Shown: positions 13,801 through 28,000 of the stretch, piece by piece
Numbering within the stretch: the stretch's first letter is position 1
How the letters are laid out: each line of letters starts with the position of its first letter
Origin: Typha latifolia
Taxonomy: Eukaryota > Streptophyta > Magnoliopsida > Poales > Typhaceae
Length of the DNA stretch: 64,000 nt
Assembly: GCA_019914945.1 (NCBI GenBank)
Contig: CM034110.1
Span: forward strand, 3,043,001 to 3,107,000
Reading direction: 5' to 3'
Notes under the pieces: model-generated
Database searches by the model: none
What the model was told of the DNA's origin: nothing
What the model saw: only the letters and a program-made list of their open reading frames with translations
Translations under genes and position numbers: made by a program

Positions 13801-16800
13801 TTTTTTCATGTTTTCTAATTTTTTACAAATATTCCTATATTTTAAATAATATTTAGAATTTTATGTAATTAAAAAAAATCTGATCCAATCTGGATGATCG
13901 ATATGGCCGATCTAGCCGATCTAGCCAATACGTATTATTTTTTTGGAAGGCTGATCTCAATCACAATCTCAATTTTCCAAACATTGATCACAACATAACA
14001 AAATTACGAAAACCTACAGTACCAAGAATAACGAGCAAATTGCTTTGCATCCACAAAAAGAGGCATCTTGGTGCGGACATCAATGACATTACACGGTCAC
14101 ATGTATCAATGCAGTTCCTCTAGAAAATTAGTCTTAAGTCAATTATTTTTATCATACATTTGCTATTTATATTGTTTAAAATTATATTTATTTTTTTGTA
14201 ATTGTTTAGGGTGTTACTTAGTTATTTTCATTTGTAACGTCTAGCTAGTTTTTTTACTCAATCAAAGTTAATAAAGAAATAATTTTTTTTGAGATTTATC
14301 TTCAATGAGAGTTTTGGGTGTAAAATCCTAGTTGAGAATGGAGATGTGAAATCCTATTCCTTTTCACTTTCTAACCATTATCATTCCTAGAATTCTAACC
14401 ATCTCATTGTTTCATATCATTTTGGTATCAGAGCAATGATTATTTTAAGATTTTAATATTCTTCAAACAATCTTTTCTATCTCCATTGCGCATTTATTTA
14501 TTTGTGCTACCCATCTTCCCCAACCTTTAATCACCATTTCCACTAGGTATAGACTTGGCCACCATCCAAGTTCTATGTGCCGCTCCATAGTTGTCCTTCA
14601 CTCGACACTTGATTCACGAATGTCGGATCATCATGAACTCCATCACATACTGAGTACAATGAGTTTCGACTTGCATAAGGAGATCATCATTGTGGAGGAA
14701 TAAGAACCAGTCATTATTACGAAATTGCGAAGCAAGATCCGATTAGACGTAGAGTGTTTGTGCATCATCCAATAGTCCATCATCATTTAAACCAACCTTC
14801 TTCTCGGTCATAGGTGAGCAAAAAAAAATGAATTTCGAAGCATTTTGAAAGTTCAAATTTTCGAATTTCTGAATTTGCAAATTTCAAATTCTAGTGGCTT
14901 ATCCTTTCCTTGAGATTTCACGAACCTTTTTTCCTAACCTCCCAACAAATTCTAACCATCCAAAAACTACCCAAGCCTACCCTAAAGTTTGAATTTTAAA
15001 TTTTTCCACCAAAATATCAAAATTCTCTTTCGTTTCTTCCTTACCACATCTACTAAAATTTCAATTTTAACTCCCAGAATACCAAAATTTTCTCACATTC
15101 TCCAGCCTATTAAATTCAAACCCACCTAAAGTCAAACCAACCAAAACCCAACCTATCCAGCTCAACAACTCAATTATATCCAAATCTATTAGCACCCAAC
15201 CCAATCCAACCCGTTGGCCTTAACACCAACCCCATTCTCACATGTTAGTCATATGTTATCTTCAACCCCAATATATCTAAGCATACTCTAACCCCAACAA
15301 ACTCTTTCCTTCACCAAACTCCTCATAGTCAGCAACTTCTCCACCGACGTTGTCACCACCAGCAGTGCTCTCAAACTCGTGCCGTCACCACTAGTGTCGC
15401 TCTCCACCAACACCAACACTGTCAACATCACTCTCCACTATCACTAACGCCATCTTCTTTGAACTCCACCACCTACCTTCGCCTGCTTGGAGCCGCCAAA
15501 CCCCATCCACAGCTATTGCATCCCCATTGACTTCTCTCGTCCTCCAGATCGGTGTCTTTTGTGAAACTCAGGACAAATCTTGACTTTAGCAAAATTTGGG
15601 TGTAGAACCCTCACTTGGGAATGAAGATATAAAACCTATCCCTAAGCATGATGATACTTAACTTAATTGAAATGACTTGCAATAGTAAAAGCTCAACAAG
15701 CTAGAGCAATAAGAGAAAAGTCTCAATCCACAGCTTGAAATCACTAAGGATAAGTCTTATCATCAAAAAAAACTTGGTCTGAAATCCTTGATTGAAAGTG
15801 TAGGTTTTAGTAAAACTTATCCCTCAATCTGATGATATTTGGCTTAATCGAAGTGACTTGGGAGTGTTAAGAAACTATGAGACTGAAGCAATACGAATGC
15901 TGCAAGGGACACTCGACAGAGTCGAGTTCTTAACACTTAGGGAAAATAATACAGACATCAATAATATATTACATGGGCACATGTATCAGTACAGTTCCTC
16001 CTTCAGGAAATTAGTCTTAAGAACTATTTTTATCATACATTTGTATTTATGGTGTTTAGAGTTATATTTATTTTTTTGCAATTGTTTGGGGTGTTATTTG
16101 CTTCTTATCATTTATAAGATTTATCTATTTGCCAATTTTTTACTCAATTAGAGTTAGTGAAGAAATGAATTTTTTGGAGATTTATCTCCAATTCGAGTTT
16201 TTAGTGTGAAACCCTAGTTGAGAATGGAGGTGTGAAACCCTATTCCCTTTCTCTTTCTAACCATCATTATTCCTAAAATCCTAATAACCCTATTGTTTCA
16301 CATCACATCTTCTCCCAATAGAGTGAATAAAACTATAAAAGCCAATTAGAAATGTTATCCATGCACCCTGGTTGTTTGTGAGTCTATAAAAGTAACACTA
16401 ACTCATTTAATGCCATATGAAAATTTATTTGATACATCATACAGCCATGTTCTAGAATGGAGCTGACCGTATGGATGGAATTCCATGTTTATTTGCATCC
16501 ATTAGAAAGACTATTTGTGGAGAACGTAGGAATCTAAATTGAGAACTAGATTTCAATTCTAGTATAAGGAAGACCATCCCAATGGCATTTGTTCCTTTCT
16601 CAAACTAATAACCTTTTAAAGCCTTACATAGATATTCTAAACCTTACCTTGTTTGATCTAAGACTTTATGCTGAGAGTAGTAGTAACGGGAACTAACTTT
16701 GTGAAGCACATATAGGGGCATTTGAAAACCCACAATTTCCTATCTACATATACAAAGAGGTTTTAGATAATCAAATTTAAGAAAGTTGCAAGTTAATACC

Positions 16801-19800
16801 TTGTGACACAATCAGGCATCGGTTTGTTGTTATTAGTAAAGATGATAACTGCTAGAGACAATCAGATGATTTAACAGTATGTACTTGATATCAAATGGAG
16901 CAATACCTTATGCTGACGATGGTGATTTCAGTCAATTGACATGTTTCACAACTCACAATTCTGAACACCAGGTTCAACATTTTCCCTAACCTGAGGGAAT
17001 TGATGTGGTTGGTCCTCATTCATCATGCTCCAGCGGACCCATTTTTGTCATTCTCACTCAATTAAACATAAGTTTGGTTCTTTGGTCTCAATTACAATAA
17101 TTTTGGCTCTATGGACTCGAATTAATTCAGCTTTGGTTTGATTTAGTTATTTGAGCCAGCCAACTTTCATTTCATTGGTGCTAGCCTAGATATGGGGTTT
17201 TCAACATAGTCTAAGGTAGATAAGGAATTTTGGTAAATTTTGAGTTACGAAAGGGTTTTGAGGGGAAGAAAATTGGCCACTTAAGGAGCACATTTGGTTT
17301 GTGATTGTGTTCCCCAAGTCTCAGAACTAGCACTTGTGGTTGTGGACCTTGTGGCACCCAGTAATAAGCAATCAATTAAGGAATTCCAACTTGATTAGAT
17401 TTCCAATTGAATCCTAACTGATAACTTACTTGAGCTCTGATGTTTCAATTAGGACTCCAATATTTCCTAAGTAGAAACGCCACCAACCTATAAAGGAATA
17501 TACCATGCAGCAGCCCTAATGTAGAGAAATATTACATGCACAAAAAGTTTCCTTACCAAGTCATTTGTCTCACTTATTCAGTCCGTATGTCTATCCTTTT
17601 GGTCATATACCCTTTCTCCTATCTTACTAACTGCTTCTCCTTCCCTCCTACCCTGTTCCACCTTTCCTTTCCCCCTTCTACTCCGGTTGATTTCCCTTTC
17701 TCCTTGCTCCTTTATAATGTTTTCAATGCTCCTGATACTTTCCAGAACAGATTTGTCACCTCGGTGATCATGCTGGAAATATGTTGATATCATTGTTTTC
17801 AAAGACTTCCGCCATAATGCATAGGCTTCCACCTTAAATAAAGTATAACTAGGCTCCGCCTTAGTCACGTCTAGGTGACCATCTTAGCATCTCATATCAT
17901 ATTTTAATATGTAGATTGATTTTCAAATCTAAAATTATTGTATATATTGATGAATTAGTAGATTTGAATAGCTTACTATAGTTCTTAACAAAAATACATT
18001 AGTATATTGTTTAGATTGTAGGTATTAATTTTAACATTTTCTCTAACAATTATTTCTTTTATTTGTTTATTTATTAACCGTCTTGAAGCTGGCCGCCAGC
18101 CTAGGCATCCGCCGAGCGCCTCAGCACTACAGTCCTTTAAAACCTTGGTTGATATTAAAATTGTCTTGTCAACTATAAAAACCCAAAGAAAATAAATTGA
18201 GGGCTCCACTCAAACTCAACATCGTCAACCACTGGCCCTACCTATCCCCATGGAAAATCGCTATTGCAGGTCCTCTTTGTCAATTGAGAAACTCATAAGA
18301 GAAGAGAAAAGGACGGTTTGGTCTTTCCCTATCTCGAAACCCTACCCTCAACTGTATTGTCTCTCTTTCTCTCTCGCTTGTCAATAGCCATGGAGGCCTC
18401 TCTCCCTCTCCATCTTGTCTCCTCCCTCACACACTGTCTCTCACTTTCCTCCTTTGTCATACAGATGGCGGTACTACCCATATGTTAAGAAGAATAGCAT
18501 AATCATGGTTTGAAGTATCAGCCGAGACCAATACATATCAGTATCAGACCTTACCAATTCAAAAGTGGGGCCGAAACTAGTTTTTCCTTAGTCTCAACTC
18601 AATATTGGTTGTATCAATCCTGTATTGATCGTAAACACAAAATTTTAATTATTTTTCTTTTATGCAGACGATATGTAGAACACAACATAAGTTGCATCTA
18701 ACCTGAATACAACTTGAGACATCAATTATTGATCTTGTTTTTGTGCACTACATTTCATGTTTCCTTACTATTTTTCTCTTCGTTTTTGTTGTTATTCTTT
18801 TTTTTTTCTTTACTCCACCTTTTTAGCTTTATCTTTTAACCACCAGATGCTCATCTCTGTTGCAAAGGTGATTGTTAACCTCATCTACAAAAGGCTTCTT
18901 ACCATCTATGAACATAGGTATTTACTAAATGCATCCAAAATTCGACATTGTTATTAGTATCTTCACTCTTTGTATTATATTGTTATTATCTTATATAAGT
19001 AATCTAAATTTTTTCTTATCTTTATTTTCCTCAACTTCTAAAATTTTTCAATGTTTCATATCATTCTTTATAAGTTAAGTAATTAAAAATAGTCCAAAAC
19101 CAAAATGGCAAATATAGTGGCCAAAACGACCAATGCGACATCAATATTGCTAATACGTATCTTTTCTCCGATGACTGATATAGATACTTAGAACCTTACC
19201 ACAAGGTTTTTGCAATTATATTGCATTTTATTTTTCAGTTTAGCATATAAATTTAAGTGTATATATTTTCTATAGTCGATGCACATTTTATTATAATAAA
19301 ATACACACAATTTACATATGTCGTACACACTAAAAACCATTATGCAATTAAATTGTGAAAGTTCTCCCTTACCCTACTAGTATGAGAATATGTAATGGTA
19401 CCTAAAATCCTTGCTTTTCACCACTTTTTATTTCCTATTTTTGTTTTCTTCACTTATCAAATAGCTTCCACTGCTGTGGTTGTTTTCGTTGGTGCATCTA
19501 ATTTACTACTGCTGCTTCTGATTGATGACTTCTCTTTCAATGCAGTTGCTGCTTGTTTCATTACCTTTATTGCTGCTGAAGTCCAATACAAAGATCGGAA
19601 GATTCCAGCTCAAATAAAGCTCTGTTGGTCCACAAATATGAACAGGAAGGCTGTGTTTCATAGTTTACAAGCTACCCACGTTATGGGCATGAACCTTTTC
19701 TCCAAGACCACCTTTCAGATCTGTATTACCGTTCTTAACTCCTTTCTGAAGATTGATATCTTGATCTGGTCTAACACAAGAATTCAAGTTTGATTGATCA

Positions 19801-22800
19801 TTCACTTATTGTCTCATCCATTGTACTTTATCAATAAGTCCTAGATTCTTAATTTTGATTCAGAATTGACTATTGCATCAATTCTTTACATCGAATTTGG
19901 ACACCAGCTAATGGCATGGTCTAGTTGTTTATTAATGTCTGTTATATCTGATTGTTGAAATTTAATATAGTAATATTGGATTTCAGATCATCCGAATAAA
20001 ATGAAAGATCACGCGCTGTTGTCTAGCAACCAAATTGGTACAAAATTTTATAATAAGGAAAATGGGGAGTACTACAAGCTTCAACCATCTTTCACCTGCA
20101 TAGTGACAGGAAATCTTATGTGCAGTAAAAAGTAATTGATGATACCTTTCACATGATCAGATTCACATTAACATGTTGAGATGCCTCTAATTGCAAGGTA
20201 TGAAAACAAAAGAGCATGTAGGACCCCAGCTAACTTATTAGTCAAGTCAAAGAAAATTGAAAGTATAGATGCATGGGAGTATTGCAAACATGATAAATCA
20301 ATTAGGCTAGATAAGACAAATATAACAAGGGATTCATGCAGTTACTTTATATACAACAAAAATTTAGCTTAGATAAATAGCTAAAATTTTGGAGAACATA
20401 ATTGGATCATGCCATATCCTAGTCAGGACTCAGGAGTAAGGGATAGATAGAAGAAACCTTTATGGCTTCAATATTTTTCTGCCTGATATCTGCAGCAGAG
20501 TGGAGAGATGTAAATTTTGCAAGTGAAGTAATAAAGGCATCTCTTTGAGTCTTCATAGACATAGCAGCTGTAACATGGATTGCACAACGAAATCCTTCAA
20601 GGCATTGGGATATTACTGTTTCATCATCACTCTGATCAAGTGGAACACTGAATGCAGCAAGCATAGGAGCCCAGCATACCTCAATCATAAACTTCAGGAT
20701 CACAACATCTGTTGCCGCATAATATACTGACCTACATTCACAACACAAAAACAATTTTCAAACAGCACACACTAACTACTCGCCACTCAGAAAGAAAGCA
20801 TTTATATATATATGATGCCACAATGATAAAACATGAAACACCAATGATTGGATCAAGAAGAACATATTAGCAAGCAGACAGTGATTACATCAAACTTCCT
20901 TTTTTTCGGGGGGTGGTGGGAGGGTGAAGAGGGGAGGGGAGTAACTTACTCAGATTTGCGAGCCTTCTCTTTAAATTGCTCTTGCATGTGCCTAATCAGA
21001 TCATCACTGGTCTCCATACGTGAATCTCTTTTGCGTACAACAATATTTAATATGCTATCCAAGCCAAGGATTCTGTTAGTATTTGTAGATTCTTTTTGTT
21101 GGGGGGCAAAATCATCATCCTTCATCTTAATTTCATTTTTGGAAATTCTTTCATACAAGGATCTCAAATATTCTTCCGGTAGATCCTTCCCATCATCAAT
21201 CCCACGATTATTTCTTATGAAGTCATCTGGGGACATCTGCATGAACAATTAAATTATAACATGCTCATAAAGAACTAAAACAAATTACAATAGATGAATC
21301 GACAACAAAGAGACCTTGTTTTTGACCATTGGGTTATGTGAATCAGTGTTGAGCATTATCACGGAATAAGCAAGGACATAGGCTGTATCTGCACTAGTGA
21401 AGACCTTTGGATTGCATTTGCAGTAACGTTCAGCAAATTTTTCCATAATCCGATCAATCTTTTGTGCCTCACCAGGCAACCTAAAGCCTTGAAGAAAGGC
21501 TCTAATTGCTTCATCAAACTCCATCCCTTGAAAATCAAAAGAATCCACATATGCATGCATGACTTTGAGGGATAACTCCTCCCTCTCTCCAAGATAATCA
21601 CCAATCAAGGTCTTGTCCAAGCCAGATGCACTTTTAAGGAAAGCAGCTATCTCCTCTGGTGAGTCGCCTACCTTCTTTGCATTGATAAGGAATTCAATTC
21701 CTTTCTTAGGTTTGCGATTAAAAAGAGAAATGCCTTCCTGTTATTCGGAAATGAATTGATTAGTTGCTTTGGAGGATTTCACCAATAAAATATAATAGAT
21801 GCACATCTAAGAGAGAAAGGAAGGTACCTGAAGTTCTAGTTTGTATGCCCTACGCTGCTCAAAGGATGCAGCTTCTGATACTCCATTTGCTGTTTCAGAG
21901 TGTGAATCAGTTCCTTCAGCAGGCTCCTCTCCGTTGCCATTTGCCACTGGAGGTTCCTTACCACATTCAGTATCATCCTCCTCTGTTTCTGTATTAGGGG
22001 AATTTGGATCTGGAATTCTCAGTTGTTTATTCATCCAATCCCCCATCGATCTTAAAATTGCAACTAAGCATTTCATTGCTTCACTCTTCATTGTAGAGTC
22101 CTCAGATGGTAATAATGTTGTAGAAACACCAGGAGGAGGCCCCTGAGCAGTCTTTAGTAGGCCATTTACCATTCTGTAACCAGATCAACAGCATAGGGGA
22201 AAACATATGAGAATATCTACATATACTCGTTACAAAAGTAGTTAACTAAGGTACCCTGCATAGCTATAGGAGACTGACAACTACGAACAAGGATTAGGAG
22301 ACTGGTGACAACAAGCAATGTACCAAGAATAGCACAGTGTTGGAGATAAATTACCTCTCAAATATGTTTGACGAATGGACATCACAGTCATAATTAATGA
22401 AAATGTCGACCAAGATTTGAGAATCTAGACACAGCTTCTCCAAAAATCGAAGGACAATTATCTTCTGCTGGTAATTTGGTTGAGCAACATTTTCCAAAAC
22501 TCTAAGAACAATCATCGGAAAGAAGACTCCTATCTCTGCTTTCAACCCTGGTCTAAACCGTGAAACCAGGCTCATAAATATCGAACAGGAGAGCTGAAAA
22601 ACAATCATATGAGTTGAAGCACTGTTCTTCAAAAGTGACAGGCATAGATACTGCTTAATAGCACCTAAAAACCTGCTTAATTGCAAGCAAACTTGTCAGA
22701 AGTCTGAACACAAATGGCAATACAACATGACACAATAAACTTGATAGATGTAATCAGAAGATGAGAAATAAATTACGCATATTCTATACATTTGATATTA

Positions 22801-24970
22801 GGTAAAAATTTATCTGTGCATATTAAGATAAAATTGACAAGTCTAATCACCACAGATGTATAGAAGTAATATGAAATCGTTGTATTCCCCAAATGAATGA
22901 TAATTGGAGGAACTAAAAAAAATGTCCTTCACATTATGATTGTCTTGAAAGTCTTAATGCATGTAATCCAATAGTATTATTTACACCAAGGTTCCAAAAC
23001 GCGGTATAGGGATTGGGATTGACTGATAGAAAAAACGATACATATCGGTTATATCGACCGTATCTGTCGAATCGGTCGCCTATATCGGATCGGACTATTT
23101 TTAGTTTCGTCAAATTCTAAATATTATTTAAAATGTAGAAAATTTTCTAAAAATTTATAAAAAATAACTGAAAATGAAAGAAATAAAAATTAGTCACATA
23201 TGAACTTTAAAAACTAAAGAAAAAACTTACTCAAAACTATAATGAATTTCGACTTGATTTAGACAAATTTTTATACATATGAACTTTAAAAACTAAAAAA
23301 AAACCTTACTCAAAACTATAACAAATTTCAACTTGAATTAGACAATTTTTTTAACTCGTAAATTATTACTGTAGAACAATATGAAAAGAGATATCTCTCT
23401 TCACTTTTGTTTTATAGCAGTAAAAAAGAGAAGTTAAAAAGCGGGTGATAAAAAAGGAAAAAAATGAGAAAAAAAATTCATCTGAGTTCACTAAACTATG
23501 GACTAACTAGATGGGCTCACTGGAAAGGCCACCAAATGAACTCGATAAAGCGTGAGAGTGAGAGGAGAGTGTGTGTGAGAGATAGAGAGTAAAAAGTAAA
23601 ATTTTAAAAAGAAAGCTATTGATAACATCGATTATTAATGTCTCCTAGATTAGATAAACTTTACATTTGACCTGAATCTAAAAAAAAATTAATTTCAACC
23701 AATACAGCATAGTTTTAGCCAATTCGGCCTATATGGCCGAGACGGATCGGCTGATACGGCTGAAACTAGCCAAAACTGGCCAATACTGGTCGAAATCGGA
23801 CAGAAACTGGCTTGATCAAGATCAATTATGGCCGATCCAACTTGGGATCAGTCCATTTTTGGATTCATGCTTTTCACCAAGCTAGTTAGATGAAGAACAT
23901 TATCAAAGGTAATAAAAACAAGATGACTAATTGTATCACATAGAGTGTTATGTTCTCAGAAACCTAAGAGTATTGGTGAACCACTATTTGAATTAAGAAA
24001 AGGTTGAGTAAGATGCTTGCACAATTGTTAATAACCAGCCATGTTCATGTCGTTTGATCATTATTAGACTATTGGCCTTTTTGTTGTAATCTAATTTTAC
24101 CTTTTTGGATTCCTTTCCTCCAATCTAAATGATAATTGATTTCGTAGGCCCAGTAAATAATTGTCTGTATCATAAATAATTGTCTGTATCATTGTCAACT
24201 TATTATTATGGAAAAATTATTCATTTTCAAAAAAGTAAGGAAATAACAGTAGATATTTAATACACAAAAAGGGCTTCTTTGACCACTGTATCAACTTGAA
24301 TATCTGAATAAGTTCATTGATTGTGAAATCAGACCAGAGAACTAAAGTTGAATGATTCTTCTGTTATAGACATAGTGGAGTAACTTGGTTCGCACACCTT
24401 TTGTAGAGATAATCTGTAATAACCTACAATTAGCTATCTACTAAGTCAGAAAATTTCTAGTACATTTCTACAGAACTTTTGTCTACGATATGTTGAGGGC
24501 ATAATTTAGAAGAAAGAATGTCCAAAGGACATCATTTCGCTGAATGCTTCTCCAACTTCTCATCTATTGTAAAAGGATTTTCAGACATAAAAACAGGAGG
24601 AAAACAAATTAAACAGTACTTTCACTTGTCTGTGGACACGGTGTTTGGTTGTAATATAAAATGCATATGGTTGCATCCTACCACATAATCCATCTCGTAA
24701 AATGTTTTGAGAATTGGTTAAGGTGACCTCCTAGGTAGCCACATCAGGTAGGGCAGCCACCAAGGCACTAAGTCTACATATTATATGGGTCCTTAAGATG
24801 GTTTTAAGTAATGATGGCTGTGCCACAAGTATGGACCATGCCAACCGCCGGCCGACACGTGCCGCGGCACTTGCTGACCGCGCCGTAAGAAAAGGAGAGA
24901 AAAAGGTAACACCTTCGCCGTCGCCTGAGCTCGCGTCGGGTGCCCTAGCCCGAAGGAGGGGAAGAAAGAG

Positions 24971-25017
<47 letters not shown>

Positions 25018-28000
25018 ATCGGTTAAAACTTAAGTTGCAGACCCAAAACCGGAGTGGCAACGGCGAGCTCAACGGCGACGATGACGGCGAGCTCGACGAC
25101 GAGGTCGATGGCGAAGCTATTATGAGGGGTGCCACATGCCAATACGCCGCCAACACGGCCGTGCCAACTGGCATGGTTTTAAGTACCTAGGCAATTAGTT
25201 AGGTGCTAGGCATCTCTTTTGAAATTTTTAGCAGTAATAGTACATTTATTAAGTTAAAAAGAAAATACTATTCAACTTGATATCCAAACCTATCTAATTT
25301 AAGTTACAAGGGAGTTCCTAATTCCTATTAAGTGGGTATTTTCAAGGTTTGAAATATTAGGATTGGGATTGGGATCGACATCGACATCAGCTTCCTAAAA
25401 AATGATATATATCAGTTGTATCAACTATTTTTAATAATGTAAAATTCTAAAAATTATTTTAAAATACAGAAAAATTCTTCAATTTTTTTAAAAAATGGCA
25501 GAAAAATAAATAATATAAATTGCTCAGATATTAAATTTAAAAGGAAACTCACTCACTCTCTCTCTATCTATCTATCTATTTATCTCTCTCCCACACACTC
25601 TCTTCTCCTCCGGCACTCTCTCAGTCAAAGGGAAATCTAAAAAAGGACTCATCTCTCCTACTCTCTCAATCACCCCCACTCTTGCTCTTCCTCTCTCTTG
25701 CTCTCTGATTCACTCTATCACTCACTTCCTCTCTCCCATTCTTTGTCACTCTATCTCTCTCTCTTCCTCTCTCTTACTTTCCCTCAACCTCTTGCTCTCC
25801 TTTTTGCTCTCTCTCCGTTGTTGCAGAATAGAGAGGGAGGAGGAGAGAAGAGGGAGAGCAAAGGGGGAGAGATAGAGGTAAGGAGGTCTTCGAAGAGAGA
25901 AAGAGGTGGGGAGGTCGCGGGAGAATGGGAGGAGAAATTGAAATAACCAAAAAAACAATTGATAAAAAAACGAATTACCTCAGATCATCGAAGTGAGGTC
26001 TCGTAGGATTCGTCAGAAGAAGAGCTCGTCGAACTTCTATTTTGATGGACCAACGTTGAGGGCTTCACCAAGGTGCATAAGAGAGAAAAAGCGAGAGATG
26101 AGTGTGTCTCGATTCCTGCTGAAAAAGGGACAACCGAGAGTTGGATATCCCTGAGTTGGATCCAAATGGGATCCAATCCATTTACTAACACATGTTGGGG
26201 TATCTTGGTCGAAATAGGTTTGATATGGATCAGGTTTCGATCGATCTCAACCAGAAACCAATCAATTAACTGGTTTCATGGTGGAATCAAGATCGGCTAT
26301 GGTTGATCCTGATCTGTTACAGCCTATTCAGATTAGGACCCGTCAAAATTAACCATGGGTATTTTTGCCCGAATTCTACTTTTCTCTGAAATAAGGTAAA
26401 GAGAACGGATTTTTTACTATTGGAGAAGGGCATTTGGAACTTCCATGTGCACTTCAATATTTTATTTCCATATTAAATATTGGTGGAGAGTTGCACTCTC
26501 CAAGAAGATCTAGCACCCACCATATCACAATTAGCACTCTTTCCAAGATGATGTAACATCCACTATCACAATCAACAGAATTTTAGATAGAATTTGAATT
26601 TGAAGCATAACATTTTTAGTTGATAAATAGTACCAAAGACAAACTAGGTTCTAGGTTGTTCCTAGTTTACACATTCTAGAACTTACCTATAGGCTAAAAC
26701 GACATGACAAATCTTGTAACACAAGATTTGCAGGGAAAGGATTGTCGCGCCAATGGGATATCAACACGTGGCACAGGCATGCTAAGATACTACCCCTATC
26801 ACTATATGTTGATTTTAATTAATAAAAATTAAAGAGAAAATTATGGGAAAATATAAAATTGAGGGTAAGATTGTAATAATACTAAGTAGATCTACTACAT
26901 AGAGGTTGATCTTAAGTCTTAACCCACATGTGTTTATAGATTGCAATTTCACCAATATACAAAAATTAGAATTTTCCACAAATTTTCCACCCTAATTTCA
27001 AAAGCACGAAAAGTAGGAAAATCATCAAATTAGAGCCTAATTGGTCTAGAATCCAAGTACATCAACTTATATGTATTATTTTCAACCATAAACTGTGGTT
27101 GAAATCGCAACATAAAAAAAATTATGGGTTTCCCAAACTATTATTCTTTGAAAATAGAATTAGAGAAAATCATCAAATTGAATTCTACTTGCAGATGGAA
27201 TGCAGATTGAAAATTAATGGAATGCAATCACTAGAAGATTAGCACCAAAACATGGAAAACTAAAACAACAGCATCTTAACAATAGAGAGAACTCAGAGAA
27301 CAAGAATAACGACATAACTATAAGCATACGAGCTCATTTTTCTATTTCTAATGAGATAGGGCATGCCAGTCATCTTAAAAGGTGTACTGAATTGCTTAAT
27401 GCATAGAAGGTCTAGATGACAGAATTTCACTATAGTTATTGAATGGATTACTCATGCAAAGAACGTAAAATTAATATCATCCTAAGAATAGGAGGTCAAA
27501 TGTGTTATATATAAGGGTCGGGGCTCACAGAATACTGTGGATTGCTAATAGATAGAGAAAGAACAACAGCATGCAGCACCCAGAATATAATTGAAAAGTA
27601 AAACAAAAACAAAAATTAGCCATATAGCCCATATCAATTGGCTCAATGAATGCTCAGAAACTAGTGGTGCTAACTTGTCATTGTTTCCTACAATCTGTAG
27701 GGTTTCTTGGCAAAGAACTATTCTGAGAAGTGATCTCTATTTTTGCAGCTGACATTCTACTGAGCAGCCTTTTATATATGATATAGTAATTCAACGTGAG
27801 TGATTCTCCATGGAGGCTAACATATTTTCACATTAGTGAAGCCAGAAACATCGACCAACAACCCATACACTGGTGATTCATGGGTCGAAGGTTGGAACCC
27901 ATTTGATCTTTCACCGAGTTAGCTATTACAAGGACCAAGTCTGTTCTTAAGCTTTTCTACAATCTCCTTCATTGTGGTTCATAAAAGTTTGAAGGAAATG

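Larger units (their letters stand above)
14069..16305 (+). mobile_element. Non-autonomous LTR retrotransposon (small, non-coding), complete
   Basis: Two LTRs (351 and 359 bp), starting TGGTGC / TAATAC and ending CATATCA / CACATCA, enclose 1527 bp. The 5-bp target duplication CATCT is at 14064-14068 and 16306-16310. A primer-binding site matching initiator tRNA-Met follows the 5' LTR, and a purine tract AGGGAAAA precedes the 3' LTR. No gag or pol is detectable. It is larger than typical TRIMs and smaller than LARDs, and must depend on a relative for proteins. Confidence 0.88.
8334..20457 (-). other. BIG gene intron 6 (12.1 kb), transposon-filled
   Basis: This intron separates exons 6 and 7, with GT at 20456-20457 and AG at 8334-8335. 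It contains the elements at 10316-11338, 12186-13986, 14069-16305, 17791-18147 and 18504-19198. The stretches 8340-10300, 11350-12180, 16310-17780 and 19200-20450 are AT-rich with no recognisable gene; the open frame at 19395-19793 resembles no family I know. Confidence 0.93.

Noticed and set aside
19395..19793. 132-residue + strand open frame in intron 6
   Set aside because: It has a hydrophobic start but no recognisable domain, no splice or promoter context, and lies in intronic AT-rich DNA.
22987..23869. Independent gene promoter suggested by tatcgg-rich DNA
   Set aside because: The repeats match hAT subterminal arrays of 1347-5034, so the transposon explanation is sufficient.
24798..25185. 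Certain call of a Mutator-like element
   Set aside because: The 13-bp direct repeat is clear but the inverted ends match at only about half the positions, so it is kept as a repeat of unknown class.
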